32,291 nt of DNA from positions 1 to 32,291 of the IMG/VR virus record IMGVR_UViG_3300042922_001481, one strand, 5' to 3'. Position numbers and translations under genes: made by a program. This DNA is from a virus. The notes under the pieces were generated by a model, which was not told where the DNA came from, did not search any database, and saw only the letters and a list, made by a program, of their open reading frames with translations. Below, one piece after another: positions 1 through 7,470 of the stretch. Each line of letters opens with the position of its first letter. The first letter of the stretch is position 1.

Positions 1-1032
1 TCATGCTGTGGACATTATGTCGTTCAAAGGGTTCAGCTCGACGGCCTGCTCAAGATGGTCTGGGGCAAAGTGCGCATATTTCATCGTTTCGCGGATGTTG
101 GCGTGACCAAGAATTTTTTGCAGTACCAGAATGTTCCCGCCGTTCATCATAAAATGGGATCCAAACGTATGGCGTAGCACATGCGTTTTCTGCCCTTCGG
201 TCAACTCGATATTGGTGAGCAGAAGCATCTTTTTGAACTCCTGATAGCAGGGCTTAAACATTTTGCCTTGACGCTGGCTCAATTCATCATAAAGCCATTT
301 CGGGATCGGAACGGTTCGATTCTTTTTCCCCTTCGTTTTGGTGAAGGTTAATTTATAGGGGGAGAGCTGAGAGCGGCTAAGCCTTTCCGCTTCCCCCCAT
401 CGCGCGCCAGTAGCCAAGCATACTTTTACTATCATCGTCAGGTCAGGCTTGCCGTATCTTTCACAAGCTTGAAGAAGCTGAGGAATTTGCTCACGTGTGA
501 GCCATGACATTTCTTTTTCGGCTTCTTTAAACACCCTAACCCCATCAAGCGGGTTCGGTAAACTCCACTCACCTAACCTTTTCAGCTCGTTAAAAACAGC
601 TTCAAGGTAATGATGTTCACGGTTAACAGTAATCGGTTTCGCAACCCATTTAGCCGGGTCCTTGTGGTAGCCATTATCTATCTCACCACGGAGACGGCGG
701 TCTCGATAATGAGCCCAATCTTTTGCTGTTAGCTGGGAGGCTACTGGGTCGCCTAGGCCATTGCAGATAATATGCAGTTTAGCTAAGCGTGACTTACTTG
801 CGACTAAAGCCTGCCCGTGGAGGTTATGCCAGAGCATGATTAACTCACTTAGCTTTCTGCGATCCTCTTTCTCTGACATCCACGGTTTATTAGCAGCTTG
901 GTCACGGTAATACTGTTCATAGGCAACCGCCTCCCCTTTAGTGGGAAAGCGTTTCCGCACGCGACGGCTATCTCTGCCATCGACACGAAAATCACATAAC
1001 CACTCGCCGGAAGTCAGTTTTTTTACTGTCAT
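1..1032 (-). CDS. int: Phage tyrosine integrase (P2/186 Int type)
   Basis: Site-specific recombinase that integrates and excises the prophage. The 343-residue length is close to P2 and 186 Int. The C-terminal catalytic domain shows R211 (ATGARWGEAERL), H284-x-x-R287 (HVLRHTFGSH), H310 (LGHANI) and the nucleophile Y319 (TMKYAHF); a basic residue near K233-K237 can serve as the catalytic lysine. Residues 1 to about 50 form a small arm-binding domain rich in basic residues, and about 55-165 is the core-binding domain. The ATG lies 2 nt after the CI stop codon without a strong ribosome binding site, so int is probably translated from a cI-int transcript, as in 186. The stop codon is the first base triplet of the window, so attL and the left host flank are not visible. 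The 3' end contains a TGTGGACA motif (7-14) resembling P2 Int arm sites. Confidence 0.96.
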   Translation of the reverse strand: MTVKKLTSGEWLCDFRVDGRDSRRVRKRFPTKGEAVAYEQYYRDQAANKPWMSEKEDRRKLSELIMLWHNLHGQALVASKSRLAKLHIICNGLGDPVASQLTAKDWAHYRDRRLRGEIDNGYHKDPAKWVAKPITVNREHHYLEAVFNELKRLGEWSLPNPLDGVRVFKEAEKEMSWLTREQIPQLLQACERYGKPDLTMIVKVCLATGARWGEAERLSRSQLSPYKLTFTKTKGKKNRTVPIPKWLYDELSQRQGKMFKPCYQEFKKMLLLTNIELTEGQKTHVLRHTFGSHFMMNGGNILVLQKILGHANIRETMKYAHFAPDHLEQAVELNPLNDIMSTA

Positions 1033-1034
1033 GA

Positions 1035-1901
1035 TTAAATACTTTTACTAAGGGTAATGAAGACCATACCGACGCACTTGACCTCTGATACCTGACATTC
1101 AAAATTTGAAGCGTCGTTTTTAACTATCAGCTTATTGCCCGGTAAGCGCGCGATATCGTATACATCGCACGTTCCATCCACATCAATTAGCCATCGGCCA
1201 TTGGCAATATTTTTTGTGTCGAGATCCACAAGCCAGCGAAGACTGTTTTTCTCTATAAGTGCTGGTTTTTTCACTGAGGCATCAATGAGTGTTTCGTCGC
1301 AGTACCACACTCCATCGTTTATCAAATTGCCGGTATGAATATTGAATTTAGCAATCTGTTTTACTCCTTTAAGTGCCTCAGAAGCTGGTTTCGAATCAGG
1401 GGTACTCTCATACATCGAGCCAATACCTGTAGCCAGCCATAGAAGCGAGGCGCCGGTTTCAAGTGAGCAGACGATAACTACTTCACCGGGGAAATGCTCT
1501 CGGCGTACCCAAGCGCTCATGGTTCCTGATGGAATGTTAAGATGATCTCCCAGCTCTTTTTGAAGTTTGAAACCGTAAGCATCCAGAATGCGGCGGAGCA
1601 CAATTTTCCCACCAGAAGCTTCCATCTTTTCGCTCAACGCGATTCCTGATAATTCGCCAGCCGGGCGACCATCCAAACTTGCATTTGCAAGCTGACCCTT
1701 TTTAAGCCATACGACATCCGCACCTGTGTCAAGAGCACATTGAACAAGGTAGTCACCTGGTAAGCTGTTTCTTTTGAGCCAGTTGTTAACCGTACCTATC
1801 GGAATTCCCACTAAATCAGCATAAGCCTGCCGCGTGCTAACACCATAAGAACTAAGGATTCTTTCGAGAATTTCCCGTACATCTTCAGATGAAGTGACCA
1901 A
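1035..1901 (-). CDS. cI: CI-type lysogeny repressor with tandem N-terminal DNA-binding domains
   Basis: Maintains lysogeny by repressing the early promoter. The protein has two copies of the Phage_CI_repr helix-turn-helix domain, about residues 11-70 and 101-160. They share the pattern RIL..YG, then IP.GT...W..R...PG, then C.L.TGA...WL..G. A 186 CI-like C-terminal oligomerisation domain follows (about 185-288). Phage 186 CI has about 192 residues and one such domain; this protein has about 288. The open frame extends to 1922, but there is no ATG at its start. I chose TTG at 1901 because GGGGG lies about 5 nt upstream; TTG at 1922 and GTG at 1907 are alternatives. If translation starts at 1922, a TGACCA operator-like repeat falls inside the coding sequence. 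Family assignment is strong; the functional meaning of the duplication is inference. Confidence 0.88.
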   Translation of the reverse strand: MVTSSEDVREILERILSSYGVSTRQAYADLVGIPIGTVNNWLKRNSLPGDYLVQCALDTGADVVWLKKGQLANASLDGRPAGELSGIALSEKMEASGGKIVLRRILDAYGFKLQKELGDHLNIPSGTMSAWVRREHFPGEVVIVCSLETGASLLWLATGIGSMYESTPDSKPASEALKGVKQIAKFNIHTGNLINDGVWYCDETLIDASVKKPALIEKNSLRWLVDLDTKNIANGRWLIDVDGTCDVYDIARLPGNKLIVKNDASNFECQVSEVKCVGMVFITLSKSI

Positions 1902-1952
1902 ACACACCCCCAAAACAACCAAATGACCACTTTACACATAGCCAATTGGTCA
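1895..1952. promoter_or_regulatory. Putative CI operator region between cI and the early operon
   Basis: TGACCA occurs at 1895-1900 and 1924-1929, and its inverted form TGGTCA at 1947-1952. The last two form a dyad with centres about 23 bp apart. The repeats lie between the divergent cI and cox-like genes, where P2 and 186 keep their repressor operators and the lysogenic and lytic promoters. No convincing -35/-10 pair could be fixed by eye. The repeats are seen; their role as CI sites is inferred. Confidence 0.5.
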
Positions 1953-2026
1953 CTATTATCAGGCTCAAGCACACCACGAATGTGCGAGAACATACCAAAA
2001 AGCAACTTAACCGGAGATATTCACTG

Positions 2027-2254
2027 ATGAATCTTCAAATTGCAATCCCTGCCGGCCCAGACTTTGTCTCTTATGAGGAGTTTGCGGAGCAATACGGGTG
2101 TAGCCTGAACACCGTTAAGGAAATGGTTAAGCGTGGCGAATTGCTACTGGTGCCTCGCACTCGTGAAGGTGGCTTAGGCCGAATCAATATGATTGCCTTC
2201 CGTGCAAAATTGTTAGCTCAGGCCATCAATTCGCGTTACGCAGTGTTTCAGTAA
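2027..2254 (+). CDS. Cox/Apl-like regulator (putative excisionase and repressor)
   Basis: A 75-residue protein, first gene of the early rightward operon and divergent from cI, which is the position of cox in P2 and apl in 186. These proteins act as excisionase for Int and repress the lysogenic promoter. A helix-turn-helix is visible at about residues 15-35 (SYEEFAEQYGCSLNTVKEMV), followed by a basic wing (KRGELLLVPRTREGGLGR). The frame is open from 1946, but the ATG at 2027 has GGAG about 10 nt upstream and gives the family-sized product. Sequence identity to known Cox or Apl is not evident by eye, so the assignment rests on size, fold and position. Confidence 0.75.
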   Translation: MNLQIAIPAGPDFVSYEEFAEQYGCSLNTVKEMVKRGELLLVPRTREGGLGRINMIAFRAKLLAQAINSRYAVFQ

Positions 2255-2285
2255 CTTGATTTTGCAAGCTGGAAGGAGCCGCAGC

Positions 2286-2795
2286 ATGTTAGATTTTCGC
2301 GTTTCGTCACATTCACACTTCGATGACGCTTGTCGCAAATTCGCCTTGACCCATAACGTCAAGGAGTTAGCAAACAAGGCGGATATCAAGCCCCATACGC
2401 TTTACAACAAACTAAACCCAGAGCAACCGCATCAGTTAACACCCCGTGAAATTTGGACGCTGACCGATATTACCGAGGACTCTACTCTCGTTGATGGCTT
2501 TTTAGCTCAGATCCACTGTCTGCCATGTGTGCCGGTGAACGAACTAGCAAAAGAAAAATTGCAGACCTACGTAATGCGCGCCATGAGTGAACTTGGGGAA
2601 CTGGCAAGCGGTGCCGTTTCGAATGAACGTTTAACCCCAGCTCGCAAGAGCACCATGATTGAAAGTGTAAATGCTGGGATTCGTATGCTCTCGCTTTCTG
2701 CCCTGGCATTACAGGCTCGCCTCCATGCTAATCCAGCAATGGCCAGTGCGTTAGATTCCGTGAGCGGTATTGGCGCTTCCTTCGGGTTAATTTGA
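2286..2795 (+). CDS. cII: Phage regulatory protein CII (186 type)
   Basis: A 169-residue protein of the phage regulatory CII family (Phage_CII of P2-like phages, distinct from lambda CII). In phage 186 CII activates a promoter for establishment transcription of cI and so favours lysogeny. The N-terminal half contains a putative helix-turn-helix (VKELANKADIKPHTLYNKLN, about residues 26-45) followed by the typical PHQLTPREIWTLTDITEDSTLVDGFL stretch, here given in parts because of its conservation. The C-terminal half is helical (AMSELGELASGAV). The ATG at 2286 has an AAGGAG site at 2273-2278; the longer open frame from 2256 lacks a comparable start. It lies 31 nt after the cox-like gene in the same operon. 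Confidence 0.88.
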   Translation: MLDFRVSSHSHFDDACRKFALTHNVKELANKADIKPHTLYNKLNPEQPHQLTPREIWTLTDITEDSTLVDGFLAQIHCLPCVPVNELAKEKLQTYVMRAMSELGELASGAVSNERLTPARKSTMIESVNAGIRMLSLSALALQARLHANPAMASALDSVSGIGASFGLI

Positions 2796-2802
2796 GGTAA
2801 GT

Positions 2803-3003
2803 ATGCTGAAAAATGAACCTTCATTCGCGTCTCTGCTCGTAAAGCAAAGTCCAGGCATGCACTACGGCCACGGCTGGATCGCAGATAAGGACGGCAAGCG
2901 CTGGCACCCGAGCCGCTCACAGGCTGATTTACTGGCTGGCCTCTCAACTCAAAAGCAGGGGGAATCATGGCTATCGAAGCTGTTTCCGCGACTGTTCCAC
3001 TAA
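2803..3003 (+). CDS. Fil-like phage filamentation family protein
   Basis: A 66-residue protein at the place of phage 186 fil (orf79), directly after cII. The family has a conserved core like the one here: LVKQSPGMHYGHGWI, then DGKRWHPSRSQADLL. In 186, Fil expression inhibits host cell division and gives filaments. GAGG lies about 6 nt before the ATG. The gene ends 37 nt inside the next ORF, so the two are probably translationally coupled. I recognise the family from its core motif, but the filamentation activity of this copy is untested. Confidence 0.7.
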   Translation: MLKNEPSFASLLVKQSPGMHYGHGWIADKDGKRWHPSRSQADLLAGLSTQKQGESWLSKLFPRLFH

Positions 3004-3305
3004 AAGCGGGTGAACGTCTGGCCGGTCTCAATCATGTGGCTGAATTGCGCGCGAAATATTGGGGCGATAGCTGGAAAGAGGTTGGGCGTTTTGTTGACGA
3101 TATGCGCGATAAACGCGATCCACAATTTGAAGAAAATAATCGGGCGCTGGCCGCTATTTTCTTTCTGGCAAAAATACCGGCGGCTCGTCATGAGCTCGAA
3201 TTAAGTGAGCTGACTACTGACGAGAAAAAAGCATTGATTACAGCGATGAATCATTTTCGTGCAGTGGTGAGCTTATTTCCAAAACGGCTAACCATGCCGA
3301 ATTAA
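2967..3305 (+). CDS. DUF5347 family phage protein
   Basis: A 112-residue soluble protein of unknown function found in the early region of enterobacterial P2-like prophages. Recognisable stretches are LKAGERLAGLNHVAELRAKY near the N terminus and FEENNRALAAIFFLAKIP in the middle. The ATG is preceded by GGGGGA about 4 nt upstream and lies inside the 3' end of the fil-like gene (37-nt overlap, different frame). No catalytic motif, membrane segment or nucleic-acid-binding motif is visible. Its place between fil and gpA suggests an early function linked to replication or host takeover, but this is only context. Confidence 0.75.
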   Translation: MAIEAVSATVPLKAGERLAGLNHVAELRAKYWGDSWKEVGRFVDDMRDKRDPQFEENNRALAAIFFLAKIPAARHELELSELTTDEKKALITAMNHFRAVVSLFPKRLTMPN

Positions 3306-3372
3306 TCCAAACAGAAATTTAATGGCGTAAACCCGCCGGACTTCTTATTGCCCGAAATCAGGAGAGTCAATT

Positions 3373-3600
3373 ATGCGTAATACCGAAACCCGCACCTTTC
3401 ACACCGATAGCGATGCACTGGCCGTACTGCTGACTGATGCAAAAAAAGAAGAGCGTAAAGACCGCGCTCTCGCCGTTTCCATTCGTCTTGAGGCGCTGGC
3501 TATTCATATCACCAAAAAGGGTATGAGCGGCATCGAAGCCGCTGAACTGCTGCGCCGTGAAGCCACACGCTTTGAGAATGAATCACAGGAGCTGCACTAA
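3373..3600 (+). CDS. DUF2732 family phage protein
   Basis: A 75-residue, charged, helical protein of unknown function typical of the early operon of P2/186-like phages. Its sequence is dominated by alternating acidic and basic residues (DAKKEERKDRALAVSIRLEALA) and probably forms a helical hairpin. An AGGAGAG ribosome binding site ends about 6 nt before the ATG. The stop codon shares its last base with the start codon of the zinc-finger gene that follows. The preceding 67 nt show no gene. Confidence 0.8.
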   Translation: MRNTETRTFHTDSDALAVLLTDAKKEERKDRALAVSIRLEALAIHITKKGMSGIEAAELLRREATRFENESQELH

Positions 3601-3821
3601 TGGCCGACGCAATGGATTTAGCACAACAGCGTGAGCAGGAAGACCGCGAGCGCCACATCAGCAACGCGCGCAGCCGTATCGCTATACCTTCCCGTTTCCT
3701 GTGCGAACAATGTGACGCACCAATCCCCGAAGCTCGCCGTATTGCTATTCCGGGCGTGGCCTTTTGCGTGAGCTGCCAGCAAATCGCCGAGCATAAACTA
3801 AAACACTATCGGGGGTTATAA
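3600..3821 (+). CDS. TraR/DksA C4-type zinc-finger protein
   Basis: A 73-residue protein with a C-terminal C4 zinc finger of the DksA/TraR type: CEQC (residues 39-42) and CVSC (58-61) separated by 15 residues. DksA-like proteins bind RNA polymerase through its secondary channel and mimic part of the stringent response. The short TraR-like members need no ppGpp in the characterised plasmid example. The start overlaps the previous stop by 1 nt, indicating translational coupling. P2-like phages commonly carry such a gene just upstream of gene A. Effect on host or phage transcription is inferred from the family. Confidence 0.85.
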   Translation: MADAMDLAQQREQEDRERHISNARSRIAIPSRFLCEQCDAPIPEARRIAIPGVAFCVSCQQIAEHKLKHYRGL

Positions 3822-3822
3822 A

Positions 3823-6036
3823 TTGGCTGTTCAGTTCGCTTTTCCGTGGAATGCTCCTCGGTCGGCAATAGCCAGCCCTTATCTTACTTATGACCAACAG
3901 CATCGCCGCGATCGTATGTTCGCGGCTTTGCTGCATGCGAGAAAGGTGCTTTCTCTGCAACCTGAGTGCGTGCGTTTTGATGTATACCGCACCGCTGCGG
4001 TGCTGGAGCAAAATCAAGGCAGTCAACGAGCCAATGCCTTTTTAATCAGTTTCTGCAAAAAGGCATTGCCACGTCTTGAACTGGTCGCAAAAAAATACGA
4101 GTGCACAGGTATCAATAGCAAGGTATCAGCCGCTGTCTTTGGTGGTCATTTCGATACTGAGCTTATGCAATATCTGGCATCACGTATGGTCAATATGGTC
4201 GCCAGATATAACCGACTTCCGGATATGGCGCGCGCCGATATTGACCTGCTGGCCGCTGATATCGCTAATTTCATTCGCGCTGAACTGGCAAACATTGATG
4301 ATTCTGATTTTGGTGAGTTTAGAACACTTTATGCCTGGTATATGCACGCCGGGTTTATCTCTCAGCAATTTAATGTAACTCCTCCCAAATGGGAGCGAGT
4401 GATTAATAAAGTTTTCGATAAAAATGATATTGCGCCCGCAGTAATCCGCATGTTTACCGAAACATGGTGGCGTAACCGTCTGCGACGCATTGCGGCTGCA
4501 TGGCGCGAACATCTGCACATTGCAGTCGGTAATGTCAGCAAAAAAAGACACGCATATGCGAGTAAAAACTGCGTGACTGACTGGCGCGAGCAGAAGCGCC
4601 GCACGCGTGAATTTCTCAAGGGACTGGATCTCGAAGACGAAGACGGCAACCGCATCAGCCTGATTGAAAAATACGACGGCTCGGTCGCTAACCCTGCGAT
4701 ACGTCGCTGCGAGCTGATGACCCGCATCCGTGGGTTTGAAAATATATGCAATGAGCTCGGTTATGTCGGTGAGTTTTATACTCTGACCGCGCCGTCAAAA
4801 TATCACGCCACAACTAAAGCGGGATACCGTAACACCAAATGGAAAGGAGCCAGCCCGTCGGACACGCAGAATTATCTCACCGGCCTTTGGGCGCGCATTC
4901 GTGCCAAGCTGCACCGGGAAGAAATCCGCATTTTCGGCATTCGTGTTGCTGAACCTCATCACGACGGGACGCCTCACTGGCACATGCTTATGTTTATGCT
5001 GCCGGAAGACGTTGAGCGCGTGCGCCTCATCATTCGCGATTATGCGTGGGAGGAAGACCACAACGAGTTGAGAAGCGACAAAGCCAAAAAGGCGCGCTTT
5101 CATGCCGAGGCCATTGACCCAGAAAAGGGCAGCGCTACCGGCTATGTGGCTAAATACATTTCAAAAAATATCGACGGCTATGCTCTGGATGGTGAAACCG
5201 ATGACGAAAGCGGTGAACTGCTGAAAGAGACCGCTCCAGCCGTTTCTGCATGGGCGGCGCGTTGGCACATCCGTCAATTCCAGTTTATCGGCGGTGCGCC
5301 GGTGACGGTCTACCGTGAGTTGCGCCGCCTCGCTGACACCGAGACCGCACACGGCCTGAGCGTTGAGTTTGCAGCCGTCCATGATGCCGCTGACGCCGGT
5401 GACTGGGCTGGTTACGTTAATGCGCAGGGTGGCCCGTTTGTCCGTCGCGATGATTTGCAGGTGCGCACGTTGTATGAACCGCGCGCCGAGTTTAACCAGT
5501 ATGGTGAAGAAACCGTCTGCATCCGTGGCGTGTACGACTCCGCTATCGGTGCTGGCACCCCTATTTTAACCCGGCTCACGCAGTGGAAAATTGTGCCGAA
5601 GTGTGCCGTTGATTTGGCCGTTGACGTTAAGGGCGCTCCTGCGCCCTCTCGGAGTTCTGTCAATAACTGTACGGGAAGCGAAAGCGATCCACCGATACTG
5701 GATTTAACAAAACCTCTTAGTCGGCGTGAAAGGCGGGAGTTGACTAACCGACTCAGGAAGCAAAAGCCAGCAATACGGCGAAAATTCATCCACGGAACGG
5801 ATGAGCAAAACGCAGCTTTAGCGAAAATTATTGACGAGGTATACCTCACGACCGGAATCACTATTAGCCGGGGCGAAGCCCTGCACCTGATTACAGGTGG
5901 TAAAAGTTGCATCAACGGTAAATGGCGCAGGGGAACTGCACGCGGCGAACTTTTGAGGGGGACCCCTTCACACGAATCGAAAACCAGAAGCATTCTCGAA
6001 AGAGTCGCGACGTTGGCGCAAGCAGCAAAACATTGA
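3823..6036 (+). CDS. A: Replication initiation endonuclease gpA (HUH, rolling circle)
   Basis: Nicks the phage origin and stays covalently bound to start rolling-circle replication. The HUH motif is at residues 385-387 (HDGTPHWHMLMF). The two catalytic tyrosines expected for the P2 gpA/phiX A superfamily are Y441 and Y445 (GYVAKYISKN). The length of 737 residues compares with 761 in P2. The start is TTG at 3823, preceded by GGGGG at 3811-3815; no ATG fits near the conserved N terminus. The gene follows the zinc-finger gene after 1 nt and ends the early operon. In P2 the nick site lies inside A, so ori is probably within this gene, but I could not place it. The C-terminal about 130 residues are basic. 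Confidence 0.95.
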   Translation: MAVQFAFPWNAPRSAIASPYLTYDQQHRRDRMFAALLHARKVLSLQPECVRFDVYRTAAVLEQNQGSQRANAFLISFCKKALPRLELVAKKYECTGINSKVSAAVFGGHFDTELMQYLASRMVNMVARYNRLPDMARADIDLLAADIANFIRAELANIDDSDFGEFRTLYAWYMHAGFISQQFNVTPPKWERVINKVFDKNDIAPAVIRMFTETWWRNRLRRIAAAWREHLHIAVGNVSKKRHAYASKNCVTDWREQKRRTREFLKGLDLEDEDGNRISLIEKYDGSVANPAIRRCELMTRIRGFENICNELGYVGEFYTLTAPSKYHATTKAGYRNTKWKGASPSDTQNYLTGLWARIRAKLHREEIRIFGIRVAEPHHDGTPHWHMLMFMLPEDVERVRLIIRDYAWEEDHNELRSDKAKKARFHAEAIDPEKGSATGYVAKYISKNIDGYALDGETDDESGELLKETAPAVSAWAARWHIRQFQFIGGAPVTVYRELRRLADTETAHGLSVEFAAVHDAADAGDWAGYVNAQGGPFVRRDDLQVRTLYEPRAEFNQYGEETVCIRGVYDSAIGAGTPILTRLTQWKIVPKCAVDLAVDVKGAPAPSRSSVNNCTGSESDPPILDLTKPLSRRERRELTNRLRKQKPAIRRKFIHGTDEQNAALAKIIDEVYLTTGITISRGEALHLITGGKSCINGKWRRGTARGELLRGTPSHESKTRSILERVATLAQAAKH

Positions 6037-6115
6037 CACTCTATCTGTTTTCATATCAGTCACATACAGCAGAGCTTTAGAAATTATTTTTTCTTTCATT
6101 TTCCTTTTCAATTGT

Positions 6116-6137
6116 TATACTGGATACATATACAGTA
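6116..6137 (+). promoter_or_regulatory. LexA box overlapping an extended -10 promoter
   Basis: TACTGGATACATATACAGTA at 6118-6137 fits the LexA consensus CTG-N10-CAG with the preferred TA flanks on both sides. It overlaps the TATACT hexamer at 6116-6121, which is preceded by TG at the extended -10 position (6113-6114). The ribosome binding site GGGAGGA and the ATG at 6158 follow. LexA would block this promoter until DNA damage. Phage 186 has a LexA-controlled promoter for tum at the equivalent place after gene A. Confidence 0.88.
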
Positions 6138-6157
6138 TTTTCAGAGGGAGGAATTTG

Positions 6158-6340
6158 ATGGTTGCAGAACATTTCAACCAAGCGCAGCATAAATGGGCTT
6201 GTGTACAATTTATCGCCGAGGTATCGCTAATTGCGAATTGTAAGTCTTCTGACCTCAAGCTTGCCCTCTCTATCATTGCCGATTTAGCCAGTAGAGAAAA
6301 CGATAATGAAGAAAGCGATATTTTCTATGAGGTTCAGTAA
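6158..6340 (+). CDS. SOS-controlled 60-aa protein at the tum position
   Basis: A 60-residue protein, first gene behind the LexA box. GGGAGGA lies 5-6 nt before the ATG at 6158; the TTG at 6155 is less likely. It is predicted to be helical (FNQAQHKWACVQFIAEVSLI and LKLALSIIADLASREN) with an acidic C terminus. It lies 3 nt upstream of the DinI-like gene. In 186 the antirepressor Tum (about 146 residues) is made from a LexA-controlled promoter at this location and inactivates CI. The present ORF plus the DinI-like ORF add up to 136 residues, so they may together represent tum. I do not recognise a domain in this ORF alone. Confidence 0.7.
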   Translation: MVAEHFNQAQHKWACVQFIAEVSLIANCKSSDLKLALSIIADLASRENDNEESDIFYEVQ

Positions 6341-6343
6341 TTT

Positions 6344-6574
6344 ATGATAATTAACATTACTCTGAAACCTGTTCAAAACATAGACGACGCAAGGCTCAAC
6401 TCGCTCGAGAAAGAACTCAACCGGAGAGTGAACAACTCATTCCCCTCCTCTACCGTCGTTGTCAAAAAAGGCTCCATACCGAAAATCGATATTAAGGGTT
6501 TCCCGAGCGACTCAGACCGAGAACGATTAGGTGTTATTTTTGAAGACGTCTGGCAGGACGTAACATGGCATTAG
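6344..6574 (+). CDS. DinI-like family protein
   Basis: A 76-residue protein with the DinI fold signature: N-terminal beta strand (INITLKP), helix (LNSLEKELNRRVNNSFP), a central strand pair and a C-terminal acidic/aromatic helix (RERLGVIFEDVWQDVTWH) like that of E. coli DinI (EILQETWE). DinI modulates RecA filaments and the co-cleavage of LexA and UmuD. It is the second gene of the LexA-controlled unit and is followed by a strong terminator 30 nt downstream. It may tune the SOS signal during induction or, with the preceding ORF, act as a split antirepressor. Confidence 0.85.
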   Translation: MIINITLKPVQNIDDARLNSLEKELNRRVNNSFPSSTVVVKKGSIPKIDIKGFPSDSDRERLGVIFEDVWQDVTWH

Positions 6575-6602
6575 CCATATGAAGACTAAGTACTAACTTT
6601 TC

Positions 6603-6634
6603 ACCCCATGTTTGATACCATGGGGTTGTTTTTT
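6603..6634 (+). terminator. Rho-independent terminator of the SOS module
   Basis: The stem CCCCATG (6604-6610) pairs with CATGGGG (6619-6625) around an 8-nt loop, with an additional A-T pair at 6603/6626. A run of T (TTGTTTTTT) follows. It closes the early/SOS transcription unit. The longer open frame of the next gene begins inside this hairpin, which argues against that start. Confidence 0.85.
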
Positions 6635-6658
6635 ATGGGGATGACACAAAGGAAAATC

Positions 6659-7390
6659 ATGGATACCGTAATAGCATTTTTATCTCTGGCTCTCTTTATT
6701 GCTTTTATCGTGGGGTTAATCAGGCCGTCGCTGGTTCGAATGCCGAACCGTAAGCAATCCAGTGCGGTTTATCTCGGTGGATGTCTGGCGTTGGGCGTTA
6801 TAGGCTCGATCTTATGGCCGAGTAAGAATAGTCAGCCTGTGGCACAAACTAATGCACCGGCGGTTAAAGCGGAACCGGTAACGCCAGCGTTTGAGTACGC
6901 AGACTTAACACTCAAAGAATATCGCAACGAACCAAAGCAAACTCGGCACGATATCGTTAAAGGCTATGTTGACTACAAAGGTGTATCGGCCAGCTCTGCT
7001 GATGCCTTTTATGCCTGTATGAGTGAGTACACTTTCACTAAAGATGATGCGTTAACACTCGGTGATGTATTGGGGTGGTGTTTTAACGACTTTGAGAAGG
7101 ATCCACAATCTCTGAATAATAAAATCAATCTTGACGTATTTCAGGGTAATTTTAGCGGTTGGGATGGCTCATATCGACCGTTGGAGAAGTTGATAAAAGC
7201 CAGCATGAATGATGATTCCTCTTATAAGCATGTTTCTACTGTCTATCATCTGATTTTGAATAAAGACCCACATGCAATTGTTAAAACAACGTTTCGTGGC
7301 ACTAATGCTTATGGCGGCATGGTAAAACAGACTGTAGCGGCACGCGTTAACGTGCGAACGGGTGAGGTCGATTCGATATTAGATAATTAG
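6659..7390 (+). CDS. Predicted inner-membrane accessory protein
   Basis: A 243-residue protein with two hydrophobic segments near the N terminus (about 4-22, VIAFLSLALFIAFIVGLI, and 37-54, AVYLGGCLALGVIGSILW), then a long soluble domain of about 185 residues that starts with a Pro/Ala-rich linker. The soluble part contains two Cys (in YACMSEY and GWCFNDF) and ends with a strand-rich stretch (TTFRGTNAYGGMVKQTVAARVNVRTGEV). The frame is open from 6608, but that point lies within a terminator. ATG 6659 has AAAGGA about 5 nt upstream. I do not recognise the family. It sits between the tum region and cos, where P2 carries tin and old, so an exclusion or anti-phage role is possible but unproven. 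Confidence 0.72.
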   Translation: MDTVIAFLSLALFIAFIVGLIRPSLVRMPNRKQSSAVYLGGCLALGVIGSILWPSKNSQPVAQTNAPAVKAEPVTPAFEYADLTLKEYRNEPKQTRHDIVKGYVDYKGVSASSADAFYACMSEYTFTKDDALTLGDVLGWCFNDFEKDPQSLNNKINLDVFQGNFSGWDGSYRPLEKLIKASMNDDSSYKHVSTVYHLILNKDPHAIVKTTFRGTNAYGGMVKQTVAARVNVRTGEVDSILDN

Positions 7391-7405
7391 GCCTCTGTAT
7401 TAGAT

Positions 7406-7448
7406 AACCCTGACTGCGCAAAAACTGGCTTTTTGTGCCGTCAGGGTT
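7406..7448. terminator. Long hairpin between convergent genes
   Basis: AACCCTGAC (7406-7414) pairs with GTCAGGGTT (7440-7448). Inside, GCGCAAAAA pairs with TTTTTGTGC with one G-T wobble, giving a stem of about 18 bp around CTGGC. It lies between the convergent membrane-protein and HNH genes. There is no clear T run on either side, so it may be a weak bidirectional terminator. Confidence 0.55.
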
Positions 7449-7470
7449 TAACAACTCGCTATGCGAGGCG

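Noticed and set aside
4362-4751. Minus-strand open frame opposite gpA
   Set aside because: Shadow of a strongly supported gene; no ribosome binding site and unusual composition.
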